From positions 310,001 through 374,000 of the forward strand of contig NC_014145.1 of the NCBI RefSeq assembly GCF_000253115.1: a stretch of 64,000 bases of DNA, in the 5' to 3' direction. Source of the DNA: Thiomonas arsenitoxydans (lineage in GTDB: Bacteria; Pseudomonadota; Gammaproteobacteria; Burkholderiales; Burkholderiaceae_C). Every line of letters starts with the position of its first letter. Within the stretch, counting starts at the first letter, position 1. The notes under the pieces are model-generated. The model was not told where the DNA came from, searched no databases, and saw only the letters and a list, made by a program, of their open reading frames with translations. Below are positions 47,917 to 57,029 of the stretch, piece by piece. A program made the position numbers and the translations under genes.

Positions 47917-47932
47917 AAACAACCCATCACTC

Positions 47933-47960
47933 AAAAAATAGAACGGCCCCGAACGGGGCC
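47933..47960 (-). terminator. Terminator-like hairpin just before tpsB
   Basis: GGCCCC-GTTC-GGGGCC is followed on the minus strand by GTTCTATTTTTT. The T-run ends 16 bases before the tpsB ATG. It could stop readthrough from upstream or act as an attenuator in the tpsB leader. Confidence 0.65.
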
Positions 47961-48154
47961 GCGGCGCACCGGCAAAACAGCCAAACCCGCCACAGCAATA
48001 TCCAGCCTCGGCGCGCGCCTGAGAAAAACAGCGATTGTGCCAGAGTGCGGCGCGGCCGCACCCAAGCGCCTGTCGGGCTTGAGGATCGCGGGCTGCAAAA
48101 AGGCGGTGCGGCGTGCTGGCGGCAAGGCGCCGGTGCGTGGGGCGAAAAAAGACC

Positions 48155-48180
48155 AAAAAAAAGGGCTCTTGCGAGCCCTT
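48155..48180 (-). terminator. Intrinsic terminator after tpsA
   Basis: AAGGGCTC and GAGCCCTT pair around four bases, followed by eight T on the minus strand, 27 bases after the tpsA stop. A short T-run on the other side could make it work weakly both ways. Confidence 0.8.
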
Positions 48181-48207
48181 TTGAAACAAACAGAACGTCT
48201 GGCTGGA

Positions 48208-50568
48208 TCAGCGGCCGTAGAACATGTTCGAGGCCAGCACGCCCGTGTTCAGAATGGTGTTGACCGTGGGGTTGGTCACCATGCCGTTGAACGTCGTGCT
48301 CGTGGCGTTCTGTGCACCATACGCTGCGGCAAACCCGGTGGCAGCCGGGAAGTTGATCCAAGAGTTGGTGTTGGTCAGAACCTGAGCGACGGTTGTAATG
48401 TTCAGCGGGTTGTTGGTCATGAACCAGATGCCGCCTTCGCTGGCCACATTGGTCGGGATCACGTTGCTGACGTTACCGACCAAGGTGATCGTGCCCAAGG
48501 TGCTGAGCGAACCGGGCTGACCGGCATTGATATTGCCCACATACATCAGGCCGGGCCAGTAGAAGCCACCACTGCCGCCCAGGGTCAGGTTGCCCGTGGC
48601 CTGGACCACCAGGTGGCTGTTGGGCGCGCTGGATTGCGCGACGACCGAGCCGCCGATAGCAACCGGAGTCGTCAAGCCAGAAGCCAGCGTGGCGGAGCCG
48701 TTCACCAGCACGTTGACCAACTGGGCCGCGGTGGCGGTATTGGTCGGATTGAGGGTGATGGTGGCGGTGCCGTTGCTGGCCACGTTCACCGGCACATAGT
48801 TGTACAGGAAGTTGCCTGCACCGCTACGCGCGGCAGCGCCGTTGGGGGCGTTGAAGTTGCCGGAGAAGGTAGCTGTCAACGAGCCACCGCTAGAGGTGGT
48901 GATGTTGAAGCCGCCCAGGCCGTTGATGTTGTTGGCGTTGACGCCGATCGTCTGGCCGGCCACGGTGCCGTCGAGGTTGATGTTGCTGCCCGAGGCGCCG
49001 GTGGCGCCAGCAATGGTTACCGTGCCTGCCGTGCCGGCGCTGAGGGTGGCGCCGTTGAACACACTCAGGTTGTAGCCGTAGGTGTTGCTGCCGGAAGTCA
49101 CCGGGCCGCTGCCGATGTTCACGGTAACGCCGTTGCCATCGGTCAAGCCACCCGACACCACGCGCACCGCAGCGCCTGTCAGGGTCGAGGTGGTGCTAGC
49201 GAACAGCGTCGTGCCGAGGTTGAGTACGCCGCCTGCGGTTGCAGCAGACAGGTTCACTGCACCGAGGGCGTTGGTGGCGCTCAGGGCGGTGGCCACAGTA
49301 CCAACGTTGGCGTTGACCGTGCCGTAGAGGTTGACGTTGAAGCCGGTCATCGACAAGGCAGCACTGGAAGGCGCGAAGTTGATGGTGCCGTTGTTCGCGG
49401 CAGTCCCGGCGGAGGCGCCGGCAGACAGGGTCACAGCGCCCGCGTTGAGGATGGAGCCGTTATTGGTGACGTTGCCGGTGGTAGATGCTGCGCTGAAGGC
49501 GACAGCACCTGACGCATTGATGATGCCGTTGTTGACCACGTCGCCGGTAGTCGCCGTCAGCGTCGAAGCAGCGGTGGCGTTGATCACGCCGTTGTTGACT
49601 ACGCCACCTGCGCTAACGGTGGAGGCCGACAGCACGCCGTTGTTGGTGAGGGTGCCGGCGATAGTCGCAGAACTAAAGCTGGAGATGTAGTTGTTCAGGT
49701 TGACATTGCCCGCGGCAACCACGGTAGCGCCTGAAAAGGCGGAACTGCCGCTGGACGCGCCGCCAGTGAGGTTGACCACCGCAGCGCTGCCGCCCGCGAA
49801 GGCGCCAGAGGCAGTCGCGCCGCCGTTATACGTGAAATTCTCACCGGCGAAGATGTTCCAGCCGGTGGCCGCACCCGATTGCGCGACGTTGACATTGCCG
49901 GCACCGGCAACCAGCACGGTACCAGCCGAGACAGCGCCGTTGACCGTGACATCGCCCTTGGTCAGCAGGGTTTGGCCTGCGCCGACGCTGACGCTGACGG
50001 AAGCAGTAGTGGCCCCAGCAAAGGCTGCCGCATCCTGCGCGAAGCCGAGGAAGGCGACGCCATTAGCACCGTTGTTCACCGCGCCATTCGCATCGAGCAC
50101 CACGCCGTTGGCGTTGGCGATGAACAGCGGGCCAACACTTGCGCCCGCACTAACCGTGCCGTAAATCTGCGAAGCCTGGCCGGTGACGTCGGAAATCAGC
50201 AGGCCGGTACCCGCTGCGCCATTGGTGATGTTGAGCGTGGCGCCTGCGCCGATGTTGAACCCGGCGACGTTGTTCATCGCTGTGGCGGTGCTGCTGGCAA
50301 GTGTAGGGCTGACAGCGATGGAGAGCGTGGAAGACGTTGCGCCGCCCCACTGCATCACGACATTATTAGCCGAGGAGTAGGAAATCGTGGCAATCGGGCC
50401 GCTGCCCGAGTAATTGGCGGTGGTGTTGGAATAGAAAGTCCCCGGCAGGGCGCCGGCTGCCGGGGCAGCGGCGAAGGCGGCCGGCGCGGCCAAGGCCAGC
50501 GCGATGGCGCCAATGAGCGGGCGCACCTTGAACTGGGCGCTTTGGGTTCGAGTTTGATGTGATGACAT
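48208..50568 (-). CDS. Two-partner secretion exoprotein / filamentous-haemagglutinin-like adhesin (TpsA)
   Basis: A 786-residue, cysteine-free, Gly/Ala/Ser/Thr/Asn-rich protein with a signal peptide of about 33 residues (cut near AAFA). Repeating short beta units (NNGV, NNGT, VNLT, TNNG) indicate a beta-helix, and 'IANANGVVLDANGAV' resembles the TPS secretion domain signature. It is short for a TpsA. By eye it has about 17 Asn-X-Ser/Thr sites, compatible with glycosylation by the adjacent GT41. It is exported by TpsB. The ATG has a GGAGAG site. Confidence 0.85.
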   Translation of the reverse strand: MSSHQTRTQSAQFKVRPLIGAIALALAAPAAFAAAPAAGALPGTFYSNTTANYSGSGPIATISYSSANNVVMQWGGATSSTLSIAVSPTLASSTATAMNNVAGFNIGAGATLNITNGAAGTGLLISDVTGQASQIYGTVSAGASVGPLFIANANGVVLDANGAVNNGANGVAFLGFAQDAAAFAGATTASVSVSVGAGQTLLTKGDVTVNGAVSAGTVLVAGAGNVNVAQSGAATGWNIFAGENFTYNGGATASGAFAGGSAAVVNLTGGASSGSSAFSGATVVAAGNVNLNNYISSFSSATIAGTLTNNGVLSASTVSAGGVVNNGVINATAASTLTATTGDVVNNGIINASGAVAFSAASTTGNVTNNGSILNAGAVTLSAGASAGTAANNGTINFAPSSAALSMTGFNVNLYGTVNANVGTVATALSATNALGAVNLSAATAGGVLNLGTTLFASTTSTLTGAAVRVVSGGLTDGNGVTVNIGSGPVTSGSNTYGYNLSVFNGATLSAGTAGTVTIAGATGASGSNINLDGTVAGQTIGVNANNINGLGGFNITTSSGGSLTATFSGNFNAPNGAAARSGAGNFLYNYVPVNVASNGTATITLNPTNTATAAQLVNVLVNGSATLASGLTTPVAIGGSVVAQSSAPNSHLVVQATGNLTLGGSGGFYWPGLMYVGNINAGQPGSLSTLGTITLVGNVSNVIPTNVASEGGIWFMTNNPLNITTVAQVLTNTNSWINFPAATGFAAAYGAQNATSTTFNGMVTNPTVNTILNTGVLASNMFYGR

Positions 50569-50940
50569 ATGAATTCTCTCCGTGATGAGACAACGAGCTG
50601 AAGTGTGAGCCCAAATAAAGCTCTTTGGAACGCCAAAGGAAAATTTTGCCTAGCGTTGGACGATGAATTTAGCAGATTGGCGAGACTGCACCAAGTTTTG
50701 TGCGGTTGCAGGGTTCTCGGGGGAGAGTGCGTTGCATCTTGGCAACATGCAGACGGAGTGCGCAGGCGCGGCGCTCTGCGGGGCTGGCGGCGGGCGGGGC
50801 GCTGCGGGGCGCTGTTGGATAATGCCGGGTTGTTCTGCTGCCAGGGGGGGCTGCGCAGCAGGTCGGGGTAGCAGATCGGGGTGGTGGGTGGGGCGGGCCG
50901 TTATGCTCGCCTTGAATTTTTTCTTTTCAGGCAAGTTTCC
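50569..50940. other. Divergent intergenic region between tpsA and the glycosyltransferase run
   Basis: About 370 bases with an AT-rich half near tpsA (50575-50700) and a G-rich half (about 50730-50880, many GGCGGG strings) near the GT41 gene. Both promoters must lie here, but I see no clear operator or RNA. Confidence 0.5.
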
Positions 50941-53142
50941 ATGGCTCAAGTGTCGATGTCTTCTTTTGATCCCGCGCAGGTTTTGCATTCGGTGAATCTG
51001 GCGGGTGCGCCAGTGGGCGGGCCGGTGTTGCAGGCGCAGCAGTTGGTGGCGCATGCGGTGCCGCTGCATCAGCAGGGACGGGTGGGCGAGGCAGCGGCGC
51101 TGTACCGCAGCGCGCTGCAGTTGCAGCCGGATTTGACGGACGCGCAGCATTTGCTGGGAGTGGCGCTGGGGCAGAGCGGCGAGTACGCCGAGGCCGAGCG
51201 GCTGGTGCGGCAGGCGATTGCGGCGCAGCCTGCGCAGGGGGCTTACTGGAATTCTCTGGGGCGATTGTTGCTGTTGCAGGGGCGCATGCCGGAGGCGGTG
51301 CAGGCGCTGCAGGAGGCGTTGCAGTTGTCGCCGCAGAACGCGGAGAGTTTTTTCAACCTGGCTGAGGCGCAGGGGCTGGCGGGCGAGCTGGCCGAGGCGG
51401 TGAAGAATTATGAGCAGGCGCTGCGGCTGCAGCCGGGGCATGCGCAGGCGCGTTTCGGGCTGGCGCAGGTGTTGCGGCAGTTGCAGGGCTGGGCGGCGGC
51501 GCTGCCGCACTATCAGCTTGCGGCGTCGATGGCGCCGGATGCGCCGATGGGGCAGTATTTCTGGGCGCTGGCGCTGCACATGGGCGGGCATGTGCAGCAG
51601 GCGGTGGAGCTGTACACACGCATTACCGAGCGCTGGCCGGACATGGCGGAGGCTTGGGTGGGCATCGGCAGTGTGCAGTTTGGCATGAACCGGCTGCGCG
51701 AGGCGATTGCCGCCTATGAGCAGGCGCTGACGCTGCAGCCGGAGAACGCCAATGCGCTCGACGGGCTGGTGGAGGCGCGGCGCAAGGCCTGCGATTGGCG
51801 CGACGACATGGCGGCGCTGGAGCAACGGCTGCATGCGCTGGCGCGACGAGGGCTGGACGCGGGTTTGCCGGCGCCGGTGCGAATTTTCACGGCGCTTTAC
51901 ACGCCGTTTGATGCGCTGGAGCTCAAGGCGATTGCGCAGTCGAATGCGCTGCAGAGCAAGCCTGCGGATTGCGCGCCGCGCTGGAATGAGGCGGCGCGGC
52001 GCGATGGGCGCTTGCGGATCGGGTATTTGCTGGCGGATGCGCGCGATCATCCGAATGCCCACAATATGCTCAGCGTGTTTGGCCTGCATGATCGGGCGCG
52101 CTTCGAGGTGTTTACCTATTCGTGGGGCCTCGACGATCAGTCGGTTTACCGCAAGCGCATCCGCGAGGAGAGCGAGCATTTTGTCGAACTGCGCGGCGCG
52201 TCGGACGAGGAGATGGCGCGGCGCATCCGCGATGACGGGGTGCAGGTGCTGGTGGATTTGATGGGGCATACCGCCGACAACCGCCTGGGGGTGTTGTGGC
52301 GCAAGCCCGCGCCCGTCCAGATGAATTACCTGGGTTTTCCGGGCACGTCGGGGGCGGAGTGCATGGATTTCGTGCTGGTGGACCGCTGGGTGTGCCCGCC
52401 CGGACAGGAGGCGGAGATGAGCGAGGCGGTGATTCGCCTGCCTTATTGCTACAACCCGCTTGCGCACCACGCCGAGATGCAGGTGCCGCCGCCGCCCGCG
52501 CGCGAGCAGGCGGGGCTGCCGCCGCAGGGTTTTGTGTTTTGCTGCTTCAACAATACCAACAAGATTTCCGCCGAGGTGTTTGCGCGGTGGATGCGCATTT
52601 TGCAGCGCACGCCGGGCAGTGTGTTGTGGCTGTACCGCACGCACGATCTGGTGGACGAAAATTTGCGCCGGGCCGCCGCCGCGCTGGGCGTGGAGCCGCA
52701 GCGGCTGGTTTTTGCGCCGCATTTGCCGCGCGAATGGCATATGGCCCGGTTGCAACTGGCCGATCTGTTTCTCGACACCACGCCTTACGGAGCGCATACG
52801 ACGACGGGCGACGCCTTGCGCGCAGGCGTGCCGGTGCTGACGGTGCCGGGGCAGACGTTTGCCTCTCGCGTGGCGGCGAGCATGCTCGATGCGGCGCGGC
52901 TGCCCGAGTGCATCCAGCCCGACTGGCCGGCTTATGAGGAGGAGGCGGTGCGGCTGTGCGCGCAGGGCATGGCGGAGTTGAAGGCCAGGCTGAAGTCGCC
53001 CGAGGTGTTGCCGCTGTTCGATACGCCGCGGCAGGTGCGCGATCTCGAACGGGCTTACTCGCAGGCATGGCAGCAGTTCGTCGAGGGCGAAAAGTTCTCG
53101 GGCTTCGATCTGGAGCGCGAACAGCCGGGGTTGCCGGCATGA
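50941..53142 (+). CDS. TPR-domain GT41 glycosyltransferase (HMW1C/OGT-like)
   Basis: A 733-residue protein. Residues about 30-300 hold six or more TPR units ('AEAERLVRQAIAAQP', 'EAVKNYEQALRLQPGHA'). The C-terminal catalytic part has 'RLRIGYLLADARDHPNAHNM', 'PAPVQMNYLGFPGTSGAECM', 'CCFNNTNKISAEVFARW' and 'TTGDALRAGVPVLTVPGQTF', as in GT41 enzymes that add sugar to Ser/Thr or, in HMW1C, to Asn of adhesins. Its position facing tpsA makes TpsA a candidate acceptor. It could instead act on flagellin or glycans. Stop overlaps the next start. Confidence 0.88.
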   Translation: MAQVSMSSFDPAQVLHSVNLAGAPVGGPVLQAQQLVAHAVPLHQQGRVGEAAALYRSALQLQPDLTDAQHLLGVALGQSGEYAEAERLVRQAIAAQPAQGAYWNSLGRLLLLQGRMPEAVQALQEALQLSPQNAESFFNLAEAQGLAGELAEAVKNYEQALRLQPGHAQARFGLAQVLRQLQGWAAALPHYQLAASMAPDAPMGQYFWALALHMGGHVQQAVELYTRITERWPDMAEAWVGIGSVQFGMNRLREAIAAYEQALTLQPENANALDGLVEARRKACDWRDDMAALEQRLHALARRGLDAGLPAPVRIFTALYTPFDALELKAIAQSNALQSKPADCAPRWNEAARRDGRLRIGYLLADARDHPNAHNMLSVFGLHDRARFEVFTYSWGLDDQSVYRKRIREESEHFVELRGASDEEMARRIRDDGVQVLVDLMGHTADNRLGVLWRKPAPVQMNYLGFPGTSGAECMDFVLVDRWVCPPGQEAEMSEAVIRLPYCYNPLAHHAEMQVPPPPAREQAGLPPQGFVFCCFNNTNKISAEVFARWMRILQRTPGSVLWLYRTHDLVDENLRRAAAALGVEPQRLVFAPHLPREWHMARLQLADLFLDTTPYGAHTTTGDALRAGVPVLTVPGQTFASRVAASMLDAARLPECIQPDWPAYEEEAVRLCAQGMAELKARLKSPEVLPLFDTPRQVRDLERAYSQAWQQFVEGEKFSGFDLEREQPGLPA

Positions 53143-56100
53143 GTGCTGTGTTTCAGCCGATCGGGCCCGTGCGCGAGGCGGTGATCGTGCTGGGGATGCA
53201 CCGCAGCGGCACGAGCTTGCTGGGCAGTTTGGTGCAGTCTCTGGGTGTGGACATGGGGGAGGATATGTATCCTGCCGATGAACACAATCCCGCTGGCTAT
53301 TTTGAAGACCGAGCCTGTGTGGACATCCAAGACCGCATACTGGCGGCTCTGGGCCAGCAGCCCTGGCACGGCGCGAAGGGCATGGCGCCTTTTGCGCCGC
53401 TGTGGTGGCGGCGCCCGGAGATGGCGGCTCTGCTGGCCGAACTGGAGCAGTGGCTTGATCGCCGGATTCAGACTGCCACGGCGATCTGGGGGGTGAAAGA
53501 CCCGCGAACGACCCGGTTTCTGCCGCTGTGGAATGAATTGCTCACGAAACGGGGAATCCAGCCCCGTTATGTGCTGGCGGTGCGTGATCCAGCCGAGGTG
53601 GTGGCCTCGATTCGCGCCCGCGACGGGGCGCAGACAGAGCACGTCTATCGCACCTGGCTGCGATTCAATATGGAAGCGCTGATGTACGCCGCGGGTGATC
53701 TGGCGGGCGTGTTCAGTTATTCGCGGTGGTTTGAAGACGGCCAGCGCCAATTGCTTCAGCTAGCGCAGGCGCTCGGTATGCAGACGCACGCACAGCAGCG
53801 TGCAGACATTCTCCAAAGTCGTTTACGCGAGGATTTGCACCGGCAAACGGCTTCGGGCGCGTCAGCGCCGGAATGGGCTCAGATTTTTTATGATCGTTTG
53901 CAGGCGCTGAGCGAGGGTTTTGCTACGCAGGATATCGCGCAGCTTGCGACGGAGGCGGAATACGCGGACGCGCTGCTTCAGCGAGGCGAGGCGCCTGCCT
54001 GGACGGGCGCGGTGCATGCGGTGGTCACTAGCGCGCAGGAGATCGCCGCAGGCCTGGGATTGGCAGAAGACCTGCGGAACGCTGGCCACCGCGTGGTGCT
54101 GGCCTGTGAGGATGGCGCCGATGCGATCGACCTTCCACCGGGAATCGGTCTGGTTCGGCGCGAGACCGCAGGGCCTGATCTGGGGGGATGGTTTCATACC
54201 CGGCGCGCTTATCAGGTGTGGCTATGGCTTCGCCCGCGGGCATTTGCGCAGGTGCATGTCGAGGGCGGGATGGGGCTGGCCGCGCATGTGCTCGATGCGC
54301 GGCGTCAAGGTTGGACCGATTTTCACGGCGAAGTGCATGTGCATTATTTTGCGTCGCCGCCCTGGCTAGAGCCGGATGGGTTGTTGCATTTGCGGGATGT
54401 TTTGGACGCCGAGGCCTTGTGTCTGGAGCGCCGCATCGCCCGCGACCCCGGGCGCGTCTTGCATGCGTCCCCGGCGCTGTCCGCTTCACTGAATGCCGTA
54501 TCGGGCGGGCAATGCGCCTCCTCTGGCCGGTCTGTGGTTCATGCGGGCGAAAAGCACCCCTTGGTGAGTGTTTGCATTACGCATTTCAACCGGCCGGAAT
54601 TGCTGAGCGATTGTCTGGCCAGTGTGCGTGCGCAGACCTATCGGGCTTTTGAAGTGGTTTTGGTAGATGATGGCAGTACGCAACCTGCCGCTCGTGCCTA
54701 TCTAGATTCGCTACGGGCCGAATTCGACGCCAAAGACTGGGTCTTGATCCGGCAGGACAACAGCTATCTTGGCGCCGCGCGCAACGCGGCGGCGCATGCC
54801 GCGTCCGGTGAGTATCTGTTTATCCTGGATGACGACAACCTGCTCATGCCCGAAGGCATCGCTCGCGCGGTGCAGGTGGCGGAGCACACCCAGGCTGATG
54901 TGGTGACAGCAGTGATGGCGTTATTTTCCGGCCCGGCGCGATTCGATCCGCGTTGGCCCGACCGTTTATGGCCCCACTCGGGAAATTGCCCGTTGCTGGG
55001 TGCGCTTGAAAACAATTTGGGTGATGCCAATGCGCTGTTGCGGCGGTCCAGCCTGCTAGCTTTAGGAGGTTATTCCGAAGATCGCGGCATTGGCGCGGAG
55101 GATTGGGAACTCTACGCCAAAGCGATTTTGAAGGGAATGCGGCTGGAGCACAGTGTGATGCCGTTTTCTTGGTACCGGGTCGATGCGAACAGCATGTCGC
55201 GCGCAGGCCACTGGTGGCGGGACTATCGCCGGGCGCTTCGGTCTTATGAGGCTGTTTTGCCTGAAGGGCTAGTTGAATTGCCCGCTTTGACGGGTGAGCT
55301 AAAACGCAAGGTCGGCGAACTCGAACCTTTCAGAGCGGAGGCCCTAAACACCCGACTCGTTTTGACGCAGACGCAACAGGCATTGACGCAGACGCAGCAG
55401 GTATTGACGCAGACGCAACAGGCATTGGTTCAGACACAGCAGGAATTGACGCAGACGCAGCAGGAACGCTATGCGCTCTACACCTCAACTTCCTGGAAGC
55501 TGACAGCGCCAATGCGTTTTTTGAGCCGTCGCTGGACGGATTTGCGTCATGGTGTGCTGGCTCGCGCGCGACGCGGGGTGCGCGGGGAAATCAGGCGGCA
55601 TGGACTGACGGGGGTCATGCTTCGCATGCCGTATTACTTGCGGAGACGGGGTTTCCTCATTTCATTGCTGAAGCGCCAGAATGGCAGCAATGTGCTGCAC
55701 TGGTCGTTTAAATCCGCTCCGAGCCAATCGCGCCCTCAACGCCTACACCCGGATTTGACAGGCAAGGTCAATCCCATAGCGGCAACCGTCTCTGTGGTGA
55801 TTCCCACGCTCAATCCAGGCCCTGAGTTCCCCATGCTGTTGCGCAAGCTCAAAGGCCAGCAGGGAGTAGGCCAAGTGGAAATCGTCATCGTCGATTCGGG
55901 TTCGACCGATGGCTCAGTGGATGTGGCCAAACAATGGGGTTGTACGGTGGTGGAGATCGCCCCCGAAGAGTTCACGCACAGCGGGTCGCGCAATCTCGGC
56001 GCTGAAAAGGCAGCGGGCGATTACCTCTTGTTCATGGTGCAGGATGCCTATCCGATCGGCGCATATTGGATGTACGGCATGCTGCGTTACCTGCTCGACC

Positions 56101-57029
56101 ATGCCGAGCAGGGGCTGATGGCGGTGTCGTGCGCTGAAACGCCGCGCAGCGACAGCGACATGATGTACGACAGCATGATCGACACCCACTATCGCTTTCT
56201 GGGCTGTCGCGACCAGGATCGCCTGGGGCGGCTGCAGGGGTTGGATCATATGGCGCTGCGTGCCCAGGGCCAGCTCAGCGATGTGGCTTGCCTGATCCGC
56301 CGCGACGACTTCGCCCGCTATCGCTACCGCGGGGACTATGCCGAAGATCTCGACTTGGGCATGCGCATCATCCGCGATGGCAAGGCGGTGGCGATGCTGT
56401 CATCGGTCAAGGTGATTCACTCGCATAACCGCCCCGCTTTTTATTACCTGAAGCGGTCTTTCGTCGATGTGGTGTTTCTGGTGGCGATGTTTGACGATTT
56501 TCCTCGGCCTGTGGTGCGCTCGGTGCCAGGTTTGATCGAGGGGATCGACCGGGTTGCACGGCATTTGTCGGCCTGGTTGCAGGCGCAGTCCGAACATTCT
56601 GAGAGCAGTGCAACACTGGGTGAGAAGCTGCAGTCGTGGTTGCGGGCCTGGAGAGTGGAGTTGTTGAAGGCGCCGACCGAGGCGCAGCAGGTCTGGCTGC
56701 AGGACGGACGGCTGGAGGAGGCGATTGCGGCATTGCGGCATCGTGCAGGCCAGGCGTCGGCATCCAGGGCAGAGGATGTTTCGGACGATGTGCAGCAGTT
56801 TGTCGATATGTTTCTGGGGCGGGTGGAGCATTTCGGGCAATACGCTGCCTCGGTTTACAGCGTGCTCGATGCGCGGCTTGCGGCGGAGTTGCGGGCCGCG
56901 GTGATCAAAATTTTTGCCGCATCGGCAGGGTCGGCGCTGGGCTTTGCCTATGTGCAGTTCAAGTCGGGTACGCGGGATGAGGCCGAATTGGTGCAATGGA
57001 TCTTCGATGAACTGAAAGCGGGCGTCTGA
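53139..57029 (+). CDS. Fused sulfotransferase - GT2 - coiled coil - GT2 protein
   Basis: A 1296-residue multidomain protein. Residues about 10-240: sulfotransferase-like with P-loop 'GMHRSGTSLLG' and 'RDPAEVVASI'. About 285-455: GT-B-like or linker domain of unclear type. About 475-700: GT2 ('ITHFNRPELL', 'VLVDDGST', 'ILDDDNLLMP'). About 742-780: five heptad repeats LTQTQQ coded by 21-base repeats. About 880-1130: second GT2 ('VVIPTLNPG', 'IVDSGSTDGS', 'DYAEDLDLGMRI'). C-terminal helices follow. It would use PAPS and nucleotide sugars. Start overlaps the GT41 stop. Confidence 0.82.
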   Translation: MSAVFQPIGPVREAVIVLGMHRSGTSLLGSLVQSLGVDMGEDMYPADEHNPAGYFEDRACVDIQDRILAALGQQPWHGAKGMAPFAPLWWRRPEMAALLAELEQWLDRRIQTATAIWGVKDPRTTRFLPLWNELLTKRGIQPRYVLAVRDPAEVVASIRARDGAQTEHVYRTWLRFNMEALMYAAGDLAGVFSYSRWFEDGQRQLLQLAQALGMQTHAQQRADILQSRLREDLHRQTASGASAPEWAQIFYDRLQALSEGFATQDIAQLATEAEYADALLQRGEAPAWTGAVHAVVTSAQEIAAGLGLAEDLRNAGHRVVLACEDGADAIDLPPGIGLVRRETAGPDLGGWFHTRRAYQVWLWLRPRAFAQVHVEGGMGLAAHVLDARRQGWTDFHGEVHVHYFASPPWLEPDGLLHLRDVLDAEALCLERRIARDPGRVLHASPALSASLNAVSGGQCASSGRSVVHAGEKHPLVSVCITHFNRPELLSDCLASVRAQTYRAFEVVLVDDGSTQPAARAYLDSLRAEFDAKDWVLIRQDNSYLGAARNAAAHAASGEYLFILDDDNLLMPEGIARAVQVAEHTQADVVTAVMALFSGPARFDPRWPDRLWPHSGNCPLLGALENNLGDANALLRRSSLLALGGYSEDRGIGAEDWELYAKAILKGMRLEHSVMPFSWYRVDANSMSRAGHWWRDYRRALRSYEAVLPEGLVELPALTGELKRKVGELEPFRAEALNTRLVLTQTQQALTQTQQVLTQTQQALVQTQQELTQTQQERYALYTSTSWKLTAPMRFLSRRWTDLRHGVLARARRGVRGEIRRHGLTGVMLRMPYYLRRRGFLISLLKRQNGSNVLHWSFKSAPSQSRPQRLHPDLTGKVNPIAATVSVVIPTLNPGPEFPMLLRKLKGQQGVGQVEIVIVDSGSTDGSVDVAKQWGCTVVEIAPEEFTHSGSRNLGAEKAAGDYLLFMVQDAYPIGAYWMYGMLRYLLDHAEQGLMAVSCAETPRSDSDMMYDSMIDTHYRFLGCRDQDRLGRLQGLDHMALRAQGQLSDVACLIRRDDFARYRYRGDYAEDLDLGMRIIRDGKAVAMLSSVKVIHSHNRPAFYYLKRSFVDVVFLVAMFDDFPRPVVRSVPGLIEGIDRVARHLSAWLQAQSEHSESSATLGEKLQSWLRAWRVELLKAPTEAQQVWLQDGRLEEAIAALRHRAGQASASRAEDVSDDVQQFVDMFLGRVEHFGQYAASVYSVLDARLAAELRAAVIKIFAASAGSALGFAYVQFKSGTRDEAELVQWIFDELKAGV
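55362..55466 (+). repeat. Five tandem 21-base coding repeats
   Basis: Five copies of TTGACGCAGACGCAACAGGC(A/N), differing at a few positions, encode LTQTQQA-type heptads that would form a coiled coil between the two GT halves. The unit is a multiple of three, so copy number changes would keep frame. Confidence 0.9.

Noticed and set aside
47026..49512. 828-codon plus-strand open frame opposite tpsB and tpsA
   Set aside because: It is the mirror of real coding sequence in GC-rich DNA, rich in Gly, Ala, Arg and His, with no family motif and no ribosome site.
50650..52797. 715-codon minus-strand frame opposite the GT41 gene
   Set aside because: Antisense shadow; high Arg and Gln content reflects TPR codons read backwards.
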